Assembly (NCBI GenBank): GCA_020621965.1
Contig: JAHRYV010000010.1
Location: 26,071 to 70,519 of the forward strand
Direction of reading: 5' to 3'
DNA length: 44,449 bases
Source of the DNA: Curvibacter sp.
GTDB lineage: Bacteria > Pseudomonadota > Gammaproteobacteria > Burkholderiales > Burkholderiaceae_C
Shown here: in pieces, positions 19,134 through 27,399 of the stretch
Position numbering within the stretch: the first letter of the stretch is position 1
How the letters are laid out: every line of letters begins with the position of its first letter
Program-made: the position numbers and the translations under genes
Notes under the pieces: model-generated
The model's database searches: none
What the model saw: the letters and a program-made list of their open reading frames with translations, nothing else
What the model was told of the DNA's origin: nothing

Positions 19134-21305
19134 TCACAAGGGCGCGCTCTCGATCACGGGCGCCGGGGCCGGTGCGGTGGGCGCGGCCGCGGGCGGCGGC
19201 GCGTCGCCGCCGGCGGGCGCAGCCGGCACCTGCGTTGCCGGCGCCGGCGCGCCCGGCGTGGGCAGGGGCGGCAGCTGTGCGTTCTCGTTGATCGGCAGCA
19301 CGACACTGGGCACCGGCTGCGCCGTCTGCTGGATGCTGCGCATCTGTTCGTAACGGCTGTTGGACAGGGCGTCGCTGGTGGCCGCATCGCGCACCACGAC
19401 CGGGCGCAGAAAGACCATCAGGTTGGTCTTTTTGCGCCCGCGCGCCTCGCTCTTGAACAGGCCGCCGATGAGCGGGATGTCGGCCAGGCCGGGCACCTTC
19501 TCCTGGTTGCCGGCGTATTCGTCCTGCAGCAGGCCGCCCAGCACCACGATGCCGCCGTCGTTGACCAGCACATTGGTCTCGATCGAGCGCTTGTTGGTGA
19601 TCAGGCCGGCGGTGTTGGTCTCGGTCTTGTCCACGCTGGACACTTCCTGGTAGATGGTCAGCTTGACCGTGCCGTTCTCGCTCACCTGGGGCTTGACGCG
19701 CAGGGTCAGGCCCACGTCCTTGCGCTCGATGGTCTGGAAGGGGTTGACCGTGCCGCCGGAGACGGTGCTGCCGCTGGTGTACTGGCCGGTCACGAAGGGC
19801 ACGTTCTGGCCAATCACGATCTTGGCCTCCTCGTTGTCCAGCGTCAGCAGGTTCGGCGTGGACAGGACGTTGCCGTCGCCGCTGGTCTCCAGCATGCGGG
19901 CCAGGAAGCCCAGCACGTAGATGCCGTTGTTCTGGGTGGCCACACCGACGTTGAGCCCCTTGCCCGGCAGCACGGCGCCGCCGGCCTGGGTGCTGAGGTT
20001 GACGATGTTGCTGCCGCCGGTACCGAAGTTGGTGCCCAGCAGGCCGACGCTGGCGTCGCCGACCTTGCCGACGGCGCCCTGCCACTGGATGCCGAACTCG
20101 GCCGCCTTGCTGGCGTTGACCTCGGCGATCAGGCTCTCCACGAAAACCTGGGCCCGGCGGGCGTCGAGTTTGTCGATCACCGCGCGCAGCTGGCGGTATT
20201 GCGGCTCGGGCGCCGTGATGATGAGCGAATTGGTGGCCGGGTCGGCCTGGATCTGGCCGCCGGTGCTGGTCTGGGCGGCGCCCGCACCGCCTGGGCTGGC
20301 GCTGATGCCCGGCGCGACGCCCGTGCCGGAGGTCGTTGTGCCCAGCCGGCTGTCGCCGGCGATGGCCGCGCGCAGCGTGACGGCCAGCTTGGTGGCGTCG
20401 GCGTTTTTCAGGTAGACGACGTAGATGTTGCCGCTGGCGCCGTTGTCGGCGGCGCCGGGGCGGTCGAGCTTGTCGATCAGCGATTTGACCAGCGCGATCT
20501 GCGCGTTGTTGGCGGTGCGCACGATCAACGAGTTGCTGCGCGGCTCGGCCAGCAGCGAGATCTTCTGCCCGGCGTCGGCCTGGCCGGCCGCGCCGGCGGC
20601 CGGCGTGCCGGGCTCGGCCAGGCGGGTCACCAGCGGAGCCAGGTCGCTGGCCAGCGCGTGCTTGAGCGGGAAGACCTCGACATTGGCGGCGTTGGAGATG
20701 TCCAGCGCGGCAATGATGCGCGCGATGCGCTGCAGGTTGTCGGCGTAGTCGGTGATCACCAGCGCATTGGTGCCGGGGTTGACGTTGATGGTGTTGTTCG
20801 GGCTGATCAGCGGACGCAGCACCGGCACCAGGTTGTTGGCACTCTCGAAGTTGAGCCGGAAGATCTGGGTGACGATCTGGTTGGAGCCGCTGCGCACCGG
20901 GCCGGCGTTGACGGCGCCGCTTTGCAGCTTGGCGTCGGCCTCGGGCACGACCTTGTCGATGCCGGCGGCCTGCACCACGGTGTAGCCTTGCATGCGCAGG
21001 GCGGCGAGGAACTGGTTGTAGGCCGTGGCGGGCGAGACCGGGGTGTCGGTGGCCAGCGTCAGCGTGCCCTTGACGCGCGGGTCTACCACCACGGTGCGGC
21101 CGGTGATGCTGGCCATGGCGCGCGCCACGGCCTCGATCTCGGCATTGGCGAAGTTCAGCGTGACGGGCGCGCCCGGGCGGCTGGACGCCGGCGTCACCTG
21201 GGCCTGGGCCGGGGCGAGCCAGCTCCCGGACAGGCCGGCCAGCAGGCAACCCAGGCTGAGGCTGGCCGCGCCAAGTCGCAAGCGTCGGGTGGGCGGGTAT
21301 GTCAT
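19134..21305 (-). CDS. gspD: GspD, type II secretion secretin
   Basis: Outer-membrane secretin that forms the exit pore. It has 723 residues with a cleavable signal peptide (RLRLGAASLSLGCLLAGLSGSWLAPAQAQ split near residue 36). The N0 domain begins at VTLNFANAEIEAVARAMASITG, followed by N1-N3 repeats (FRLNFESANNLVPVLRPLI; VEVFPLKHALASDLAPLV; IYVVYLKNADATKLAVTLRAAI) and the secretin core (VFVESLIAEVN ... VPLIGGLF-like PLIGGLFKSE). The C-terminal tail is Pro/Ala-rich. No pilotin gene is evident in the window. It starts four bases after gspN. Confidence 0.96.
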   Translation of the reverse strand: MTYPPTRRLRLGAASLSLGCLLAGLSGSWLAPAQAQVTPASSRPGAPVTLNFANAEIEAVARAMASITGRTVVVDPRVKGTLTLATDTPVSPATAYNQFLAALRMQGYTVVQAAGIDKVVPEADAKLQSGAVNAGPVRSGSNQIVTQIFRLNFESANNLVPVLRPLISPNNTINVNPGTNALVITDYADNLQRIARIIAALDISNAANVEVFPLKHALASDLAPLVTRLAEPGTPAAGAAGQADAGQKISLLAEPRSNSLIVRTANNAQIALVKSLIDKLDRPGAADNGASGNIYVVYLKNADATKLAVTLRAAIAGDSRLGTTTSGTGVAPGISASPGGAGAAQTSTGGQIQADPATNSLIITAPEPQYRQLRAVIDKLDARRAQVFVESLIAEVNASKAAEFGIQWQGAVGKVGDASVGLLGTNFGTGGSNIVNLSTQAGGAVLPGKGLNVGVATQNNGIYVLGFLARMLETSGDGNVLSTPNLLTLDNEEAKIVIGQNVPFVTGQYTSGSTVSGGTVNPFQTIERKDVGLTLRVKPQVSENGTVKLTIYQEVSSVDKTETNTAGLITNKRSIETNVLVNDGGIVVLGGLLQDEYAGNQEKVPGLADIPLIGGLFKSEARGRKKTNLMVFLRPVVVRDAATSDALSNSRYEQMRSIQQTAQPVPSVVLPINENAQLPPLPTPGAPAPATQVPAAPAGGDAPPPAAAPTAPAPAPVIESAPL

Positions 21306-21309
21306 GCGG

Positions 21310-22125
21310 CTATCCCAGGGTGATGATGGACTGTGCGCCTTCGCGCCGACCTATGATATTCAGAAGATTCGACAGGGCTTCCTCCCGCTCCGGCGCGGCC
21401 TCGGCCTTGCCGGTGAAATGCACGCGGCTGCCGATCCACTGCCCCTCCCCCCTGAGTTGCAGGCTGCCGCTGAGTGTGTCCAGCTGCAGCCGGGTGCTGG
21501 CGCCGCCTTGCAGTGTAAGCCGGTAGCTGCCCAGCGGGCGCAGCGTGGACAGGCGTGAGGACAGCTCTAGCGCGTCCAGCCGGGCGTCGCCCTGCATGCT
21601 GAGCCGGCCTTCGATCAGGTCCAGGCGCAGGCCGCGGCTGCTCAGCAGCAGCTGGCCGGCCGGCTGGACCGTGTTCCAGGGGGTGCCCAGGCCGGCCAGC
21701 AGTTGGGCCGGCCAGCTGGATTGACTGTCGCCCAGGTCCAGCGAGGCACCGCCCCAGCGCGGGCGCAACTGCAGATGCATGGGCGCGCTCGTGCAGCAGC
21801 TGGCGTACAGGCTCAGGCCCAGCCCCCACAGCCGCGGCTGCAGCTGCCAGTGCAGCAGGCCCGGCAGCCGGGCGGCATCGCGGCTGTCGGCGCCGCCGGT
21901 GAGCAGGAGCTGGGCGCTGCCGTTCCAGACCGTGCCGCGGGGATCGAGCAGCAGCACCCGGCCGCCGGTGGCGCGCTCCACTCCTGTCGCCAGCCAGTGC
22001 GCCGGCGCGAAGACCAGCAGGGCCAGCAGCAGGCCGAACAGCGCACCCGCACCGGCCCAGCGCCAGGCGGCGCCGGCCGGCCGGTGGCGAGCGGTCAGGG
22101 CGTGCGGTGCGGCGGATTTGGGCAC
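21310..22125 (-). CDS. gspN: GspN, type II secretion accessory protein
   Basis: A 271-residue protein with one N-terminal membrane segment (about residues 20-40, WAGAGALFGLLLALLVFAPAHWL) and a large periplasmic, beta-rich remainder (GRVLLLDPRGTVWNGSAQLLLTGG), as in T2SS protein N. The GTG at 22125 lies seven bases after GGAG and just beyond the gspM stop, so I prefer it to upstream in-frame starts that would run into gspM. GspN is absent from many T2SS and its exact role is not settled. The gene order M-N-D supports the name. Confidence 0.88.
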   Translation of the reverse strand: MPKSAAPHALTARHRPAGAAWRWAGAGALFGLLLALLVFAPAHWLATGVERATGGRVLLLDPRGTVWNGSAQLLLTGGADSRDAARLPGLLHWQLQPRLWGLGLSLYASCCTSAPMHLQLRPRWGGASLDLGDSQSSWPAQLLAGLGTPWNTVQPAGQLLLSSRGLRLDLIEGRLSMQGDARLDALELSSRLSTLRPLGSYRLTLQGGASTRLQLDTLSGSLQLRGEGQWIGSRVHFTGKAEAAPEREEALSNLLNIIGRREGAQSIITLG

Positions 22126-22126
22126 G

Positions 22127-22618
22127 TTATTGCTCCGGCAGGGCCAGCACCAGGGTGCCGCTCCAGCTGGGCGGGGCGGCGGCGCCATCGCGCATGAGCC
22201 GGGCCTGGGTGACGCTGGCGTGGGCACTGCCGCGGACCTGGGACAGCCATAACGCCAGGGCCGGGGCCGGCAGGTTCTTGAGCGTCAGGCTGGCCTGGCT
22301 GCCGTTGATCTGCAGCTGGGTGCTGGCGCCCAGCTGTTCGCGCACTGATTGTTCCAGGGCGCGCACGGCATCGACCTGGTTGACGCGCGGCCGGTTTTGC
22401 AGCGCCTGGGCCTGGGCCTGCAGTTGCCGCATGCGCTCCAGCTGCTCGTCCAGCCGCTGGTGCTGCTGCGGCGCGCTGCGCAGGGTGTGCAGCGCCGGGG
22501 CCAGGGCCACCCACCACAGCAGGGCCAGGGCCACCACGCCGGCGCCCAGCAGCGTCAGCCGGCGTTCACGGGCATCGAGCCGGGCCCAGCGGGCCTGCAG
22601 GGTGGCCAGGGGTGTCAT
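22127..22618 (-). CDS. gspM: GspM, type II secretion platform protein
   Basis: A 163-residue bitopic protein that partners GspL in the inner-membrane platform. A cytoplasmic N-terminus (MTPLATLQARWARLDARERR) precedes a membrane segment at about residues 23-44, then a Gln/Arg-rich coiled-coil stretch (QQHQRLDEQLERMRQLQAQAQAL) and a small ferredoxin-like periplasmic domain. The start overlaps the gspL stop by four bases. Confidence 0.92.
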   Translation of the reverse strand: MTPLATLQARWARLDARERRLTLLGAGVVALALLWWVALAPALHTLRSAPQQHQRLDEQLERMRQLQAQAQALQNRPRVNQVDAVRALEQSVREQLGASTQLQINGSQASLTLKNLPAPALALWLSQVRGSAHASVTQARLMRDGAAAPPSWSGTLVLALPEQ

Positions 22619-23850
22619 GGGGTGTTCTCCGGTCGCACGACCCAGCCGTCCGGGTCGCGCCGTGCCGTGTAGCCCAGGGCGCGCAGGCGGTTGCTGAACT
22701 CGCTGCCTTCGTCGACACCGAGCTTGAGTCCCTGCAGGCGGGCCTCGCCGGCGCCGTAGGTGATCTCGCTCAGGGTCTGCTGCGGCGCCACGGCGGCGCC
22801 CACGGCGCTGAGCATGGCCTCCAGGTCACGCGCCGATGCGGCGCCGGTGGCCTGTTGCAGCGCGCTGAGCTGGCGCTCCATCTGCAAGGGCGCGTCCAGC
22901 ACCACCTGCACCTCGGGGAAGGTCTGACGCAGCGTGTCGCGCAGGGCCTGCTGTTTTTGCGCCAGCAGAGAACGCTCTTTCCAGGCCAGGGCGTTGAGGC
23001 CGAGCAGCTGGCTGGCCAGCAGGGCCAGCAACAGCCAGCGCGCGGCGCGCCACTGGGGGGCGTGGCGCAGGCTGTTCCAGCCCCGGGCCAGATCCTTCAG
23101 CGCCTGCGTGCGGCCGGTGCGGGCGAGCTCGAACTGCGCCAGGTTCCAGCCCGAGCGCGCCGACTGCAGCCAGCGCTCGGCTGCCGATTGCAGCGTCACC
23201 GGGCGCTTGAACAGGTTTTCCGCCTGGCTGGCCACCGCCGGCTCGGCCAGGATGGGCGCGTCCTCGGGCCAGGCCAGCAGCCGTGCGGCACCCGGGCCCA
23301 GCGGCAGCACGCTCACGCCCTGGGCGTCGGGGCGCACCAGCTGCGCCGGATCGAGCCCGGTGGTGACGTGCAGGACCGGCGGCACATCGGGCGCGGCCGG
23401 TTCGAACTCGGGCACGATGCGCGCGACCGGGTGCCGTGCCTCCTCCAGCGCCTGCAGATGGGTGCGCAGCCAGTCCTTGCGGCAGGCGGCGATCCAGCGG
23501 CCGGTTTCCGGGCCGGCCGGGCCGGCCAGTGCGAGGTGCAGGGTGGTGGCTTCATCGAGCAACTGGTCTTCCAGCAGGCCGTCGAGCGCGGCGCGCAGCT
23601 GCGGCTGGGGACCGGTGTGCGGTGCGGCCTTGGCCAGCAGCTTGCCCGGCAGGCTGACCTGGTGCCACGAGAGGGCCCGGGCCGGCACGACGGCGACGAC
23701 CTCGTGGCCGGCTCCGGGCAGGGGCGGCAGCAGGCCGGCGGCCGCGCGGCCCTGGCGGGTGATGGACTGGCCATCCGTCGTCAGCACATAGTCCAGCTCG
23801 ATGCCGGGGCCCGGCATCTCGAGTGGCAACGTGACGATGAGGGTGGCCAT
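22615..23850 (-). CDS. gspL: GspL, type II secretion platform protein
   Basis: A 411-residue inner-membrane protein whose cytoplasmic actin-like domain recruits GspE. The start MATLIVTLPLEMPGPGIELDYV at 23850 is 11 bases after gspK. The cytoplasmic domain covers about residues 1-250 (HEVVAVVPARALSWHQVSLPGKLL; LLEDQLLDE). A membrane segment follows (RWLLLALLASQLLGLNAL), then a periplasmic ferredoxin-like domain. The protein is divergent, as GspL usually is, but length, layout and position agree. Confidence 0.92.
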   Translation of the reverse strand: MATLIVTLPLEMPGPGIELDYVLTTDGQSITRQGRAAAGLLPPLPGAGHEVVAVVPARALSWHQVSLPGKLLAKAAPHTGPQPQLRAALDGLLEDQLLDEATTLHLALAGPAGPETGRWIAACRKDWLRTHLQALEEARHPVARIVPEFEPAAPDVPPVLHVTTGLDPAQLVRPDAQGVSVLPLGPGAARLLAWPEDAPILAEPAVASQAENLFKRPVTLQSAAERWLQSARSGWNLAQFELARTGRTQALKDLARGWNSLRHAPQWRAARWLLLALLASQLLGLNALAWKERSLLAQKQQALRDTLRQTFPEVQVVLDAPLQMERQLSALQQATGAASARDLEAMLSAVGAAVAPQQTLSEITYGAGEARLQGLKLGVDEGSEFSNRLRALGYTARRDPDGWVVRPENTP

Positions 23851-23861
23851 GGCGGGCGATC

Positions 23862-24836
23862 TTACTGCAGGGCCACGTCGGGACCGCGGTCTTCGGGCCC
23901 CTGCACATGGCGCATGCGCCACAGCGTGCGCACGTCCATGCCGATGCGCTGCACCAGGGCGCGGTCTTCCACCACGATGGGGCCGTAACGCAGCCGCCCG
24001 CGGACTTCGAAATAACGTGTGGTCACCGCGTGCAGGCTGCCGTCCGGCGGCCGGGCCTCGCCCGGCAGGGCACGGGCGGCGTCGCCCAGGGTGCGGAAAT
24101 GGGACAGGCTGCGCGTGGTGACCAGACGGCGGGCCTGCCCCATGTCCAGGCCGCCGATGGTCGCGTGCAGGACTTCGGCCGGCGCCGTGTTGAGGTTGAC
24201 CGTGGTGCGCTCGGGCAGCAGGGTGATGTAGGGCCGCAGCCGGGCCAGGGACTGGGGCGACAGGCCGAAGTCGCTCAGCTGCTCCACACGCTGCGGCGGC
24301 AACAGCGTGGTCGTCTTTTCGTCCGTGGCCAGGGCCGTGCGCAGGTTTTCGGTCAGCCGCTCCAGCTCGTTGGGCGGCAGGCCCAGCAGCAGGAACAGGC
24401 GCGTGAAGGCCTGTTGCGCGGGTTCGGACACCTGGCCGTTGTCGATCAGGTTGAGCACGTTCAGGCGCGACTGCAGGTCGATGATCTGGCCCGACAGAAA
24501 GGCTTCCAGCACGTCGTCGGTGTCGGTCTGCCCGGCGGCGAGAAAGCTGGAGAGGCGCGACTCCTGCAGCGGCACGGCCCAGGGTTCGGCCAGGTGGTCG
24601 GCGCCGCCGGAGCGGGCGTCCTCGCGCAGGATCAGGCGCGCCCAGTCCTGCGCGCCCACCAGCAGCCAGGCAATCTGCTGCCGGGCGCGTTCGGCGCTCT
24701 CGATCTCCACCTGCCGCCATTGCCGCCAGAGGGCGCCGGCGGCCAGTGTGGCCACCAGGGTCACGATCAGCATGGCACTGAGCAGCGCCGCGCCCTGCGG
24801 CCGGCGACGGCGAGCGTGAAGGCGGCGTGGGGTCAC
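23862..24836 (-). CDS. gspK: GspK, minor pseudopilin
   Basis: A 324-residue minor pseudopilin that caps the pseudopilus with GspI and GspJ. The GTG at 24836 overlaps the gspJ stop (GTGA). The basic leader (VTPRRLHARRRRPQG) is followed by the hydrophobic helix AALLSAMLIVTLVATLAAGAL. It lacks the Glu at mature position 5 that other pseudopilins have, which is normal for GspK. The large C-terminal region has the family pattern FRTLGDAARALPG. Confidence 0.93.
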   Translation of the reverse strand: MTPRRLHARRRRPQGAALLSAMLIVTLVATLAAGALWRQWRQVEIESAERARQQIAWLLVGAQDWARLILREDARSGGADHLAEPWAVPLQESRLSSFLAAGQTDTDDVLEAFLSGQIIDLQSRLNVLNLIDNGQVSEPAQQAFTRLFLLLGLPPNELERLTENLRTALATDEKTTTLLPPQRVEQLSDFGLSPQSLARLRPYITLLPERTTVNLNTAPAEVLHATIGGLDMGQARRLVTTRSLSHFRTLGDAARALPGEARPPDGSLHAVTTRYFEVRGRLRYGPIVVEDRALVQRIGMDVRTLWRMRHVQGPEDRGPDVALQ

Positions 24837-25477
24837 GATTTGTTGCCCCCCAGCGTCGGGCGCACCCAGTCGCGTGTGATCAGCCCGGCCAGGGCCGGGC
24901 CGGGCGGCAGCTCCAGCACCAGCCGCACGCCTTCGGGGATGCCGGTGCGCGCCGCCGCGCCCGCGTCGCTGGACAGCGGGTTGGTCCAGGCGTCCTGGCG
25001 GAAGTAGAACAGCTGCCAGTCGATCAGGGGCACGATGGCCACTTCCTGCCGGCGCGCGGCATCGTCCGGGTTCTGTGCCCACAGCGTTGCCTGCTGCCAG
25101 GCCTGCTGCAGTTCGCCGCGCTGCCGCAGCGGCACCGATTGCCAGCGCAGCCACAGGCTGCGGCCATCGGCCACGCGCCGGGTCCAGGCGACGACGCGCA
25201 GGTTGTGCTCGCTGTCGCGACGGGTCAGGCGCAGCACGCGGCCGTCCCACGCCAGACCCGGCAGGCCGGCCACGGCCTCCACGGCGTCCAGGTCGGCGCT
25301 CCATTGCGCCAGCCCCAGTTGCAGCGCCAGCACCGCGTCGCCGCGCACCCGGGTCTGTTCCTGGGCGCGGGCCATGCCATCGATGCCGCGCCAGCTCATC
25401 ACGGCCATCAGGGCCATGAGGCTGATCGCCACCAGCAGCTCAACCAGGGTGAAACCACGTGCGCGAGGGTAAGGCAT
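24833..25477 (-). CDS. gspJ: GspJ, minor pseudopilin
   Basis: A 214-residue minor pseudopilin. The start MPYPRARGFTLVELLVAISL at 25477 puts the prepilin peptidase site after RARG, with Phe at +1 and Glu at +5. The pattern (WSADLDAVEAV; WDGRVLRLTRRDSE) fits GspJ. Unlike every other gsp junction here, the gap to gspI is 163 bases and contains a dispersed repeat. Confidence 0.93.
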   Translation of the reverse strand: MPYPRARGFTLVELLVAISLMALMAVMSWRGIDGMARAQEQTRVRGDAVLALQLGLAQWSADLDAVEAVAGLPGLAWDGRVLRLTRRDSEHNLRVVAWTRRVADGRSLWLRWQSVPLRQRGELQQAWQQATLWAQNPDDAARRQEVAIVPLIDWQLFYFRQDAWTNPLSSDAGAAARTGIPEGVRLVLELPPGPALAGLITRDWVRPTLGGNKS

Positions 25478-25539
25478 CCGATCGCCATGAGGTTCATGCG
25501 CCAACCACGACGGATGAAACGGACGGATATCCAGGCCAG

Positions 25540-25640
25540 GGCACCCGCGCAACGGGCTGGGCCCGGCCGCTGGGTGCGCCCCCCTTCCGCCGAAGGCGAG
25601 AGAGGGGGGAGGCGCGTCGCGGCTCAGGGGGTGTTGCATC
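25540..25640. repeat. Dispersed intergenic repeat, copy 1 (gspI-gspJ gap)
   Basis: GC-rich element with runs of C and G either side of a possible hairpin (CCCCCC at about 25580 and GGGGGG at about 25605). Read on the minus strand it matches the element at 39523-39612 in order and spacing: CCCCTGAG, then GACGCGCCT, a C-run, a G-run, then CCAGYGG-CCGG. Another, more divergent copy is at 34858-34958. It lies directly after the gspI stop inside the secretion operon. Confidence 0.7.
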
Positions 25641-26030
25641 TCAGTACATCCCCACCACGGACGACAGCTGCAGCACCGGCTGCTCGCCGCGCAGCACGCG
25701 CACATCGATGCGGCGGAAATTCGGGTTCGGCGTGGCCTGCACATGGACCTCGCTGAGGTAGACCTGCCCGGCCTGCTGGCACTCCACCGTGTTGATGCCC
25801 AGCCCGGGCATCTGCCGCGCCAGCCGGTACTTGACCTGCTCGTTCTCGGCGCAGAGCTGGGCCAGCAGCACATCGGACTGCCGCTCGGCATTGCGCGCCA
25901 GCGCCGAGGTGGCCTGGATGCCGGCCAGCAGGGCGATGGCGACGATGCCCAGGGCCACCAGCACCTCGACCAGGGTGAAACCACGCACCCGCTGGTGGCG
26001 TCGCCGTGACGCAAGCCGGGGCGCGGTCAT
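25641..26030 (-). CDS. gspI: GspI, minor pseudopilin
   Basis: A 129-residue minor pseudopilin, probably the starter of the pseudopilus tip. The start MTAPRLASRRRHQRVRGFTL at 26030 overlaps the gspH stop (ATGA) and gives a leader that ends RVRG before FTLVEVLVALGIVAIALLAG, with Glu at +5. The remainder (SDVLLAQLCAENEQVKYRLARQMPGLG) resembles GspI. Confidence 0.92.
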   Translation of the reverse strand: MTAPRLASRRRHQRVRGFTLVEVLVALGIVAIALLAGIQATSALARNAERQSDVLLAQLCAENEQVKYRLARQMPGLGINTVECQQAGQVYLSEVHVQATPNPNFRRIDVRVLRGEQPVLQLSSVVGMY

Positions 26031-26491
26031 GGGGTGGGCGCGGCGGGGGCCTGCACCTCGAAGGGGCCCAGGCCGTCGGTGTGGACATGCAGCGCCAGCG
26101 CAGGCCGCTCGCTGTGGCGCAGGGTGATCGTCTGGGGGCCGATGATGGGCTCGGGCCCCAGCAGCAGCGGGGCAGTCACGGTGGCCCGGGTCTGCGGGCT
26201 CAGCCAATGGCCGGGCAGCGCCCGCGCCGGCAGGCCGTCGAAGAAAAACCCCTGGCCGGTCGGGGTCCAGCGCACCGGCGTGCCGCTGGCACGCGACAGG
26301 GCGCGGGCACTGTCGAGCAGGGCGGCCAGGCGCTGGGCGTCGCGCTCCAGCTCGGTGGCGCCGCTGTCACGCATGGCGAACACCACACCGGCACTGGCCA
26401 TGGCGATAAGGGTGACCACCACCAGCAACTCCAGCAGGGTGAAGCCGCTGGCGCCACGACGGGGCCTACTGCCAGCTGCCGATGTCCGCAT
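26027..26491 (-). CDS. gspH: GspH, minor pseudopilin
   Basis: A 154-residue minor pseudopilin. The start at 26491 lies inside the 3' end of gspG (26-base overlap) and gives a 16-residue leader ending ASG before FTLLELLVVVTLIAMASAG. The later region (ELERDAQRLAALLDSARALSRASGTPVRW) is typical of GspH. The stop overlaps the gspI ATG. Confidence 0.92.
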   Translation of the reverse strand: MRTSAAGSRPRRGASGFTLLELLVVVTLIAMASAGVVFAMRDSGATELERDAQRLAALLDSARALSRASGTPVRWTPTGQGFFFDGLPARALPGHWLSPQTRATVTAPLLLGPEPIIGPQTITLRHSERPALALHVHTDGLGPFEVQAPAAPTP

Positions 26492-26906
26492 TCTTCCCCT
26501 CCCCGCCGGGCTGGGCGTCGGCGCCGAAGGAGAACACGTCGATCTCGCCCTTGAGGCCCGGGTTCAGGTACTGGTAGGGATTGCCCCAGGGATCGTTGGG
26601 CAGCTTCTCCACATAGGGTTTCCAGTTGGGCGGGATGGGGCCGGTCGTGGGCTTGACCAGCAGCGCCTGCAGGCCCTGGGCGGCCGTGGGGTAGCGCTGG
26701 TTGTCCAGCCGGTACAGCTTGAGGGCCTGCCCCAGGTTGCTGATGTCGGTCCTGGCCGCGGTCACGCGCGCATCGTCGGCGCGGTCCAGCACATTGGGCA
26801 CGATGAGCGCGGCCAGCACGCCGATGATCACCAGCACCACCATCAGTTCGATCAGCGTGAAGCCCGCTTGCCGTGCGCGGCGCAGGAGGGTTTGAAGTCG
26901 TGCCAT
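26466..26906 (-). CDS. gspG: GspG, major pseudopilin
   Basis: A 146-residue major pseudopilin. The start MARLQTLLRRARQAG at 26906 is followed by FTLIELMVVLVIIGVLAALIVPNVLDR, with cleavage after Gly and Glu at +5. The C-terminal half is highly conserved: YRLDNQRYPTAAQGLQALLVKP, LPNDPWGNPYQYLNPG and DVFSFGADAQPGGEGKNADIGSW, including the calcium-site region. It is the first gene of the minus-strand gsp operon and is divergent from gspC across 49 bases. Confidence 0.97.
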   Translation of the reverse strand: MARLQTLLRRARQAGFTLIELMVVLVIIGVLAALIVPNVLDRADDARVTAARTDISNLGQALKLYRLDNQRYPTAAQGLQALLVKPTTGPIPPNWKPYVEKLPNDPWGNPYQYLNPGLKGEIDVFSFGADAQPGGEGKNADIGSWQ

Positions 26907-26941
26907 GGTGTGGGATGCCGGTTCTCTGGATGTGCTTGCAT

Positions 26942-26947
26942 GATAAT
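26942..26947 (+). promoter_or_regulatory. -10-like box of gspC in the gspC-gspG divergent intergenic
   Basis: GATAAT ends eight bases before the gspC ATG. The 49-base gap (26907-26955) must also hold the gspG promoter on the other strand, so the two secretion transcripts probably share a control region. Confidence 0.45.
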
Positions 26948-26955
26948 CACTCTTT

Positions 26956-27399
26956 ATGTCTGTCAAGTTGCGCAGCGTCTGGTGGTCACGGTTGCTTACG
27001 TTCTCGCTGGCCGCCGGGGTCGCGGCGAGCGCGGTCTACTGGGTCTTGCGCTGGCCCCAGCCGGTCAATGCGCGGCCCGTCGCGACGGCCGCCGCGCAGG
27101 CGTCCGCGGCGGATGCCCAGGCGCTGACCCGGTTGCTGGGCCAGGCCGCCGTGCCGGCGGCCGCAGCGCCCAGTCCCGGCGGACGCTACAGCCTCGCGGG
27201 TGTGCTGGCCGGTCCGGGCCCCCGGGGCGCCGCCCTGATCTCCATCGACGGCAAACCGGCCAAGCCCTTTCGGGTCGGGGCCCTGGTGGCCGACAACCTG
27301 TATCTGCAATCGGTGCTGGGGCGCCGCGCGGTGCTGGCTGCGGGCGCGGCCGACGCGCCGCCCAGCCTGACGCTGGAGATGAAGGCGCCGTCACGCTGA
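26956..27399 (+). CDS. gspC: GspC, short form without PDZ domain
   Basis: A 147-residue inner-membrane protein that links the platform to the secretin. A membrane helix lies at about residues 11-31 (RLLTFSLAAGVAASAVYWVL), then a Pro/Ala linker and the HR domain (RYSLAGVLAGPGPRGAALISIDGKPAKPFRVGALVADNLYLQSV). It ends soon after HR, so the C-terminal PDZ or coiled-coil domain of longer GspC is absent. The family call rests on the HR motif and the divergent gsp cluster. Its last nine bases overlap the end of the convergent yqiA-like gene. Confidence 0.85.
   Translation: MSVKLRSVWWSRLLTFSLAAGVAASAVYWVLRWPQPVNARPVATAAAQASAADAQALTRLLGQAAVPAAAAPSPGGRYSLAGVLAGPGPRGAALISIDGKPAKPFRVGALVADNLYLQSVLGRRAVLAAGAADAPPSLTLEMKAPSR

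Noticed and set aside
17865-21323. A 1152-codon open frame on the plus strand opposite gspE and gspD
   Set aside because: It is a mirror of two well-supported secretion genes in very GC-rich DNA. Its product is a low-complexity His/Gly/Arg/Gln mix without recognisable domains.
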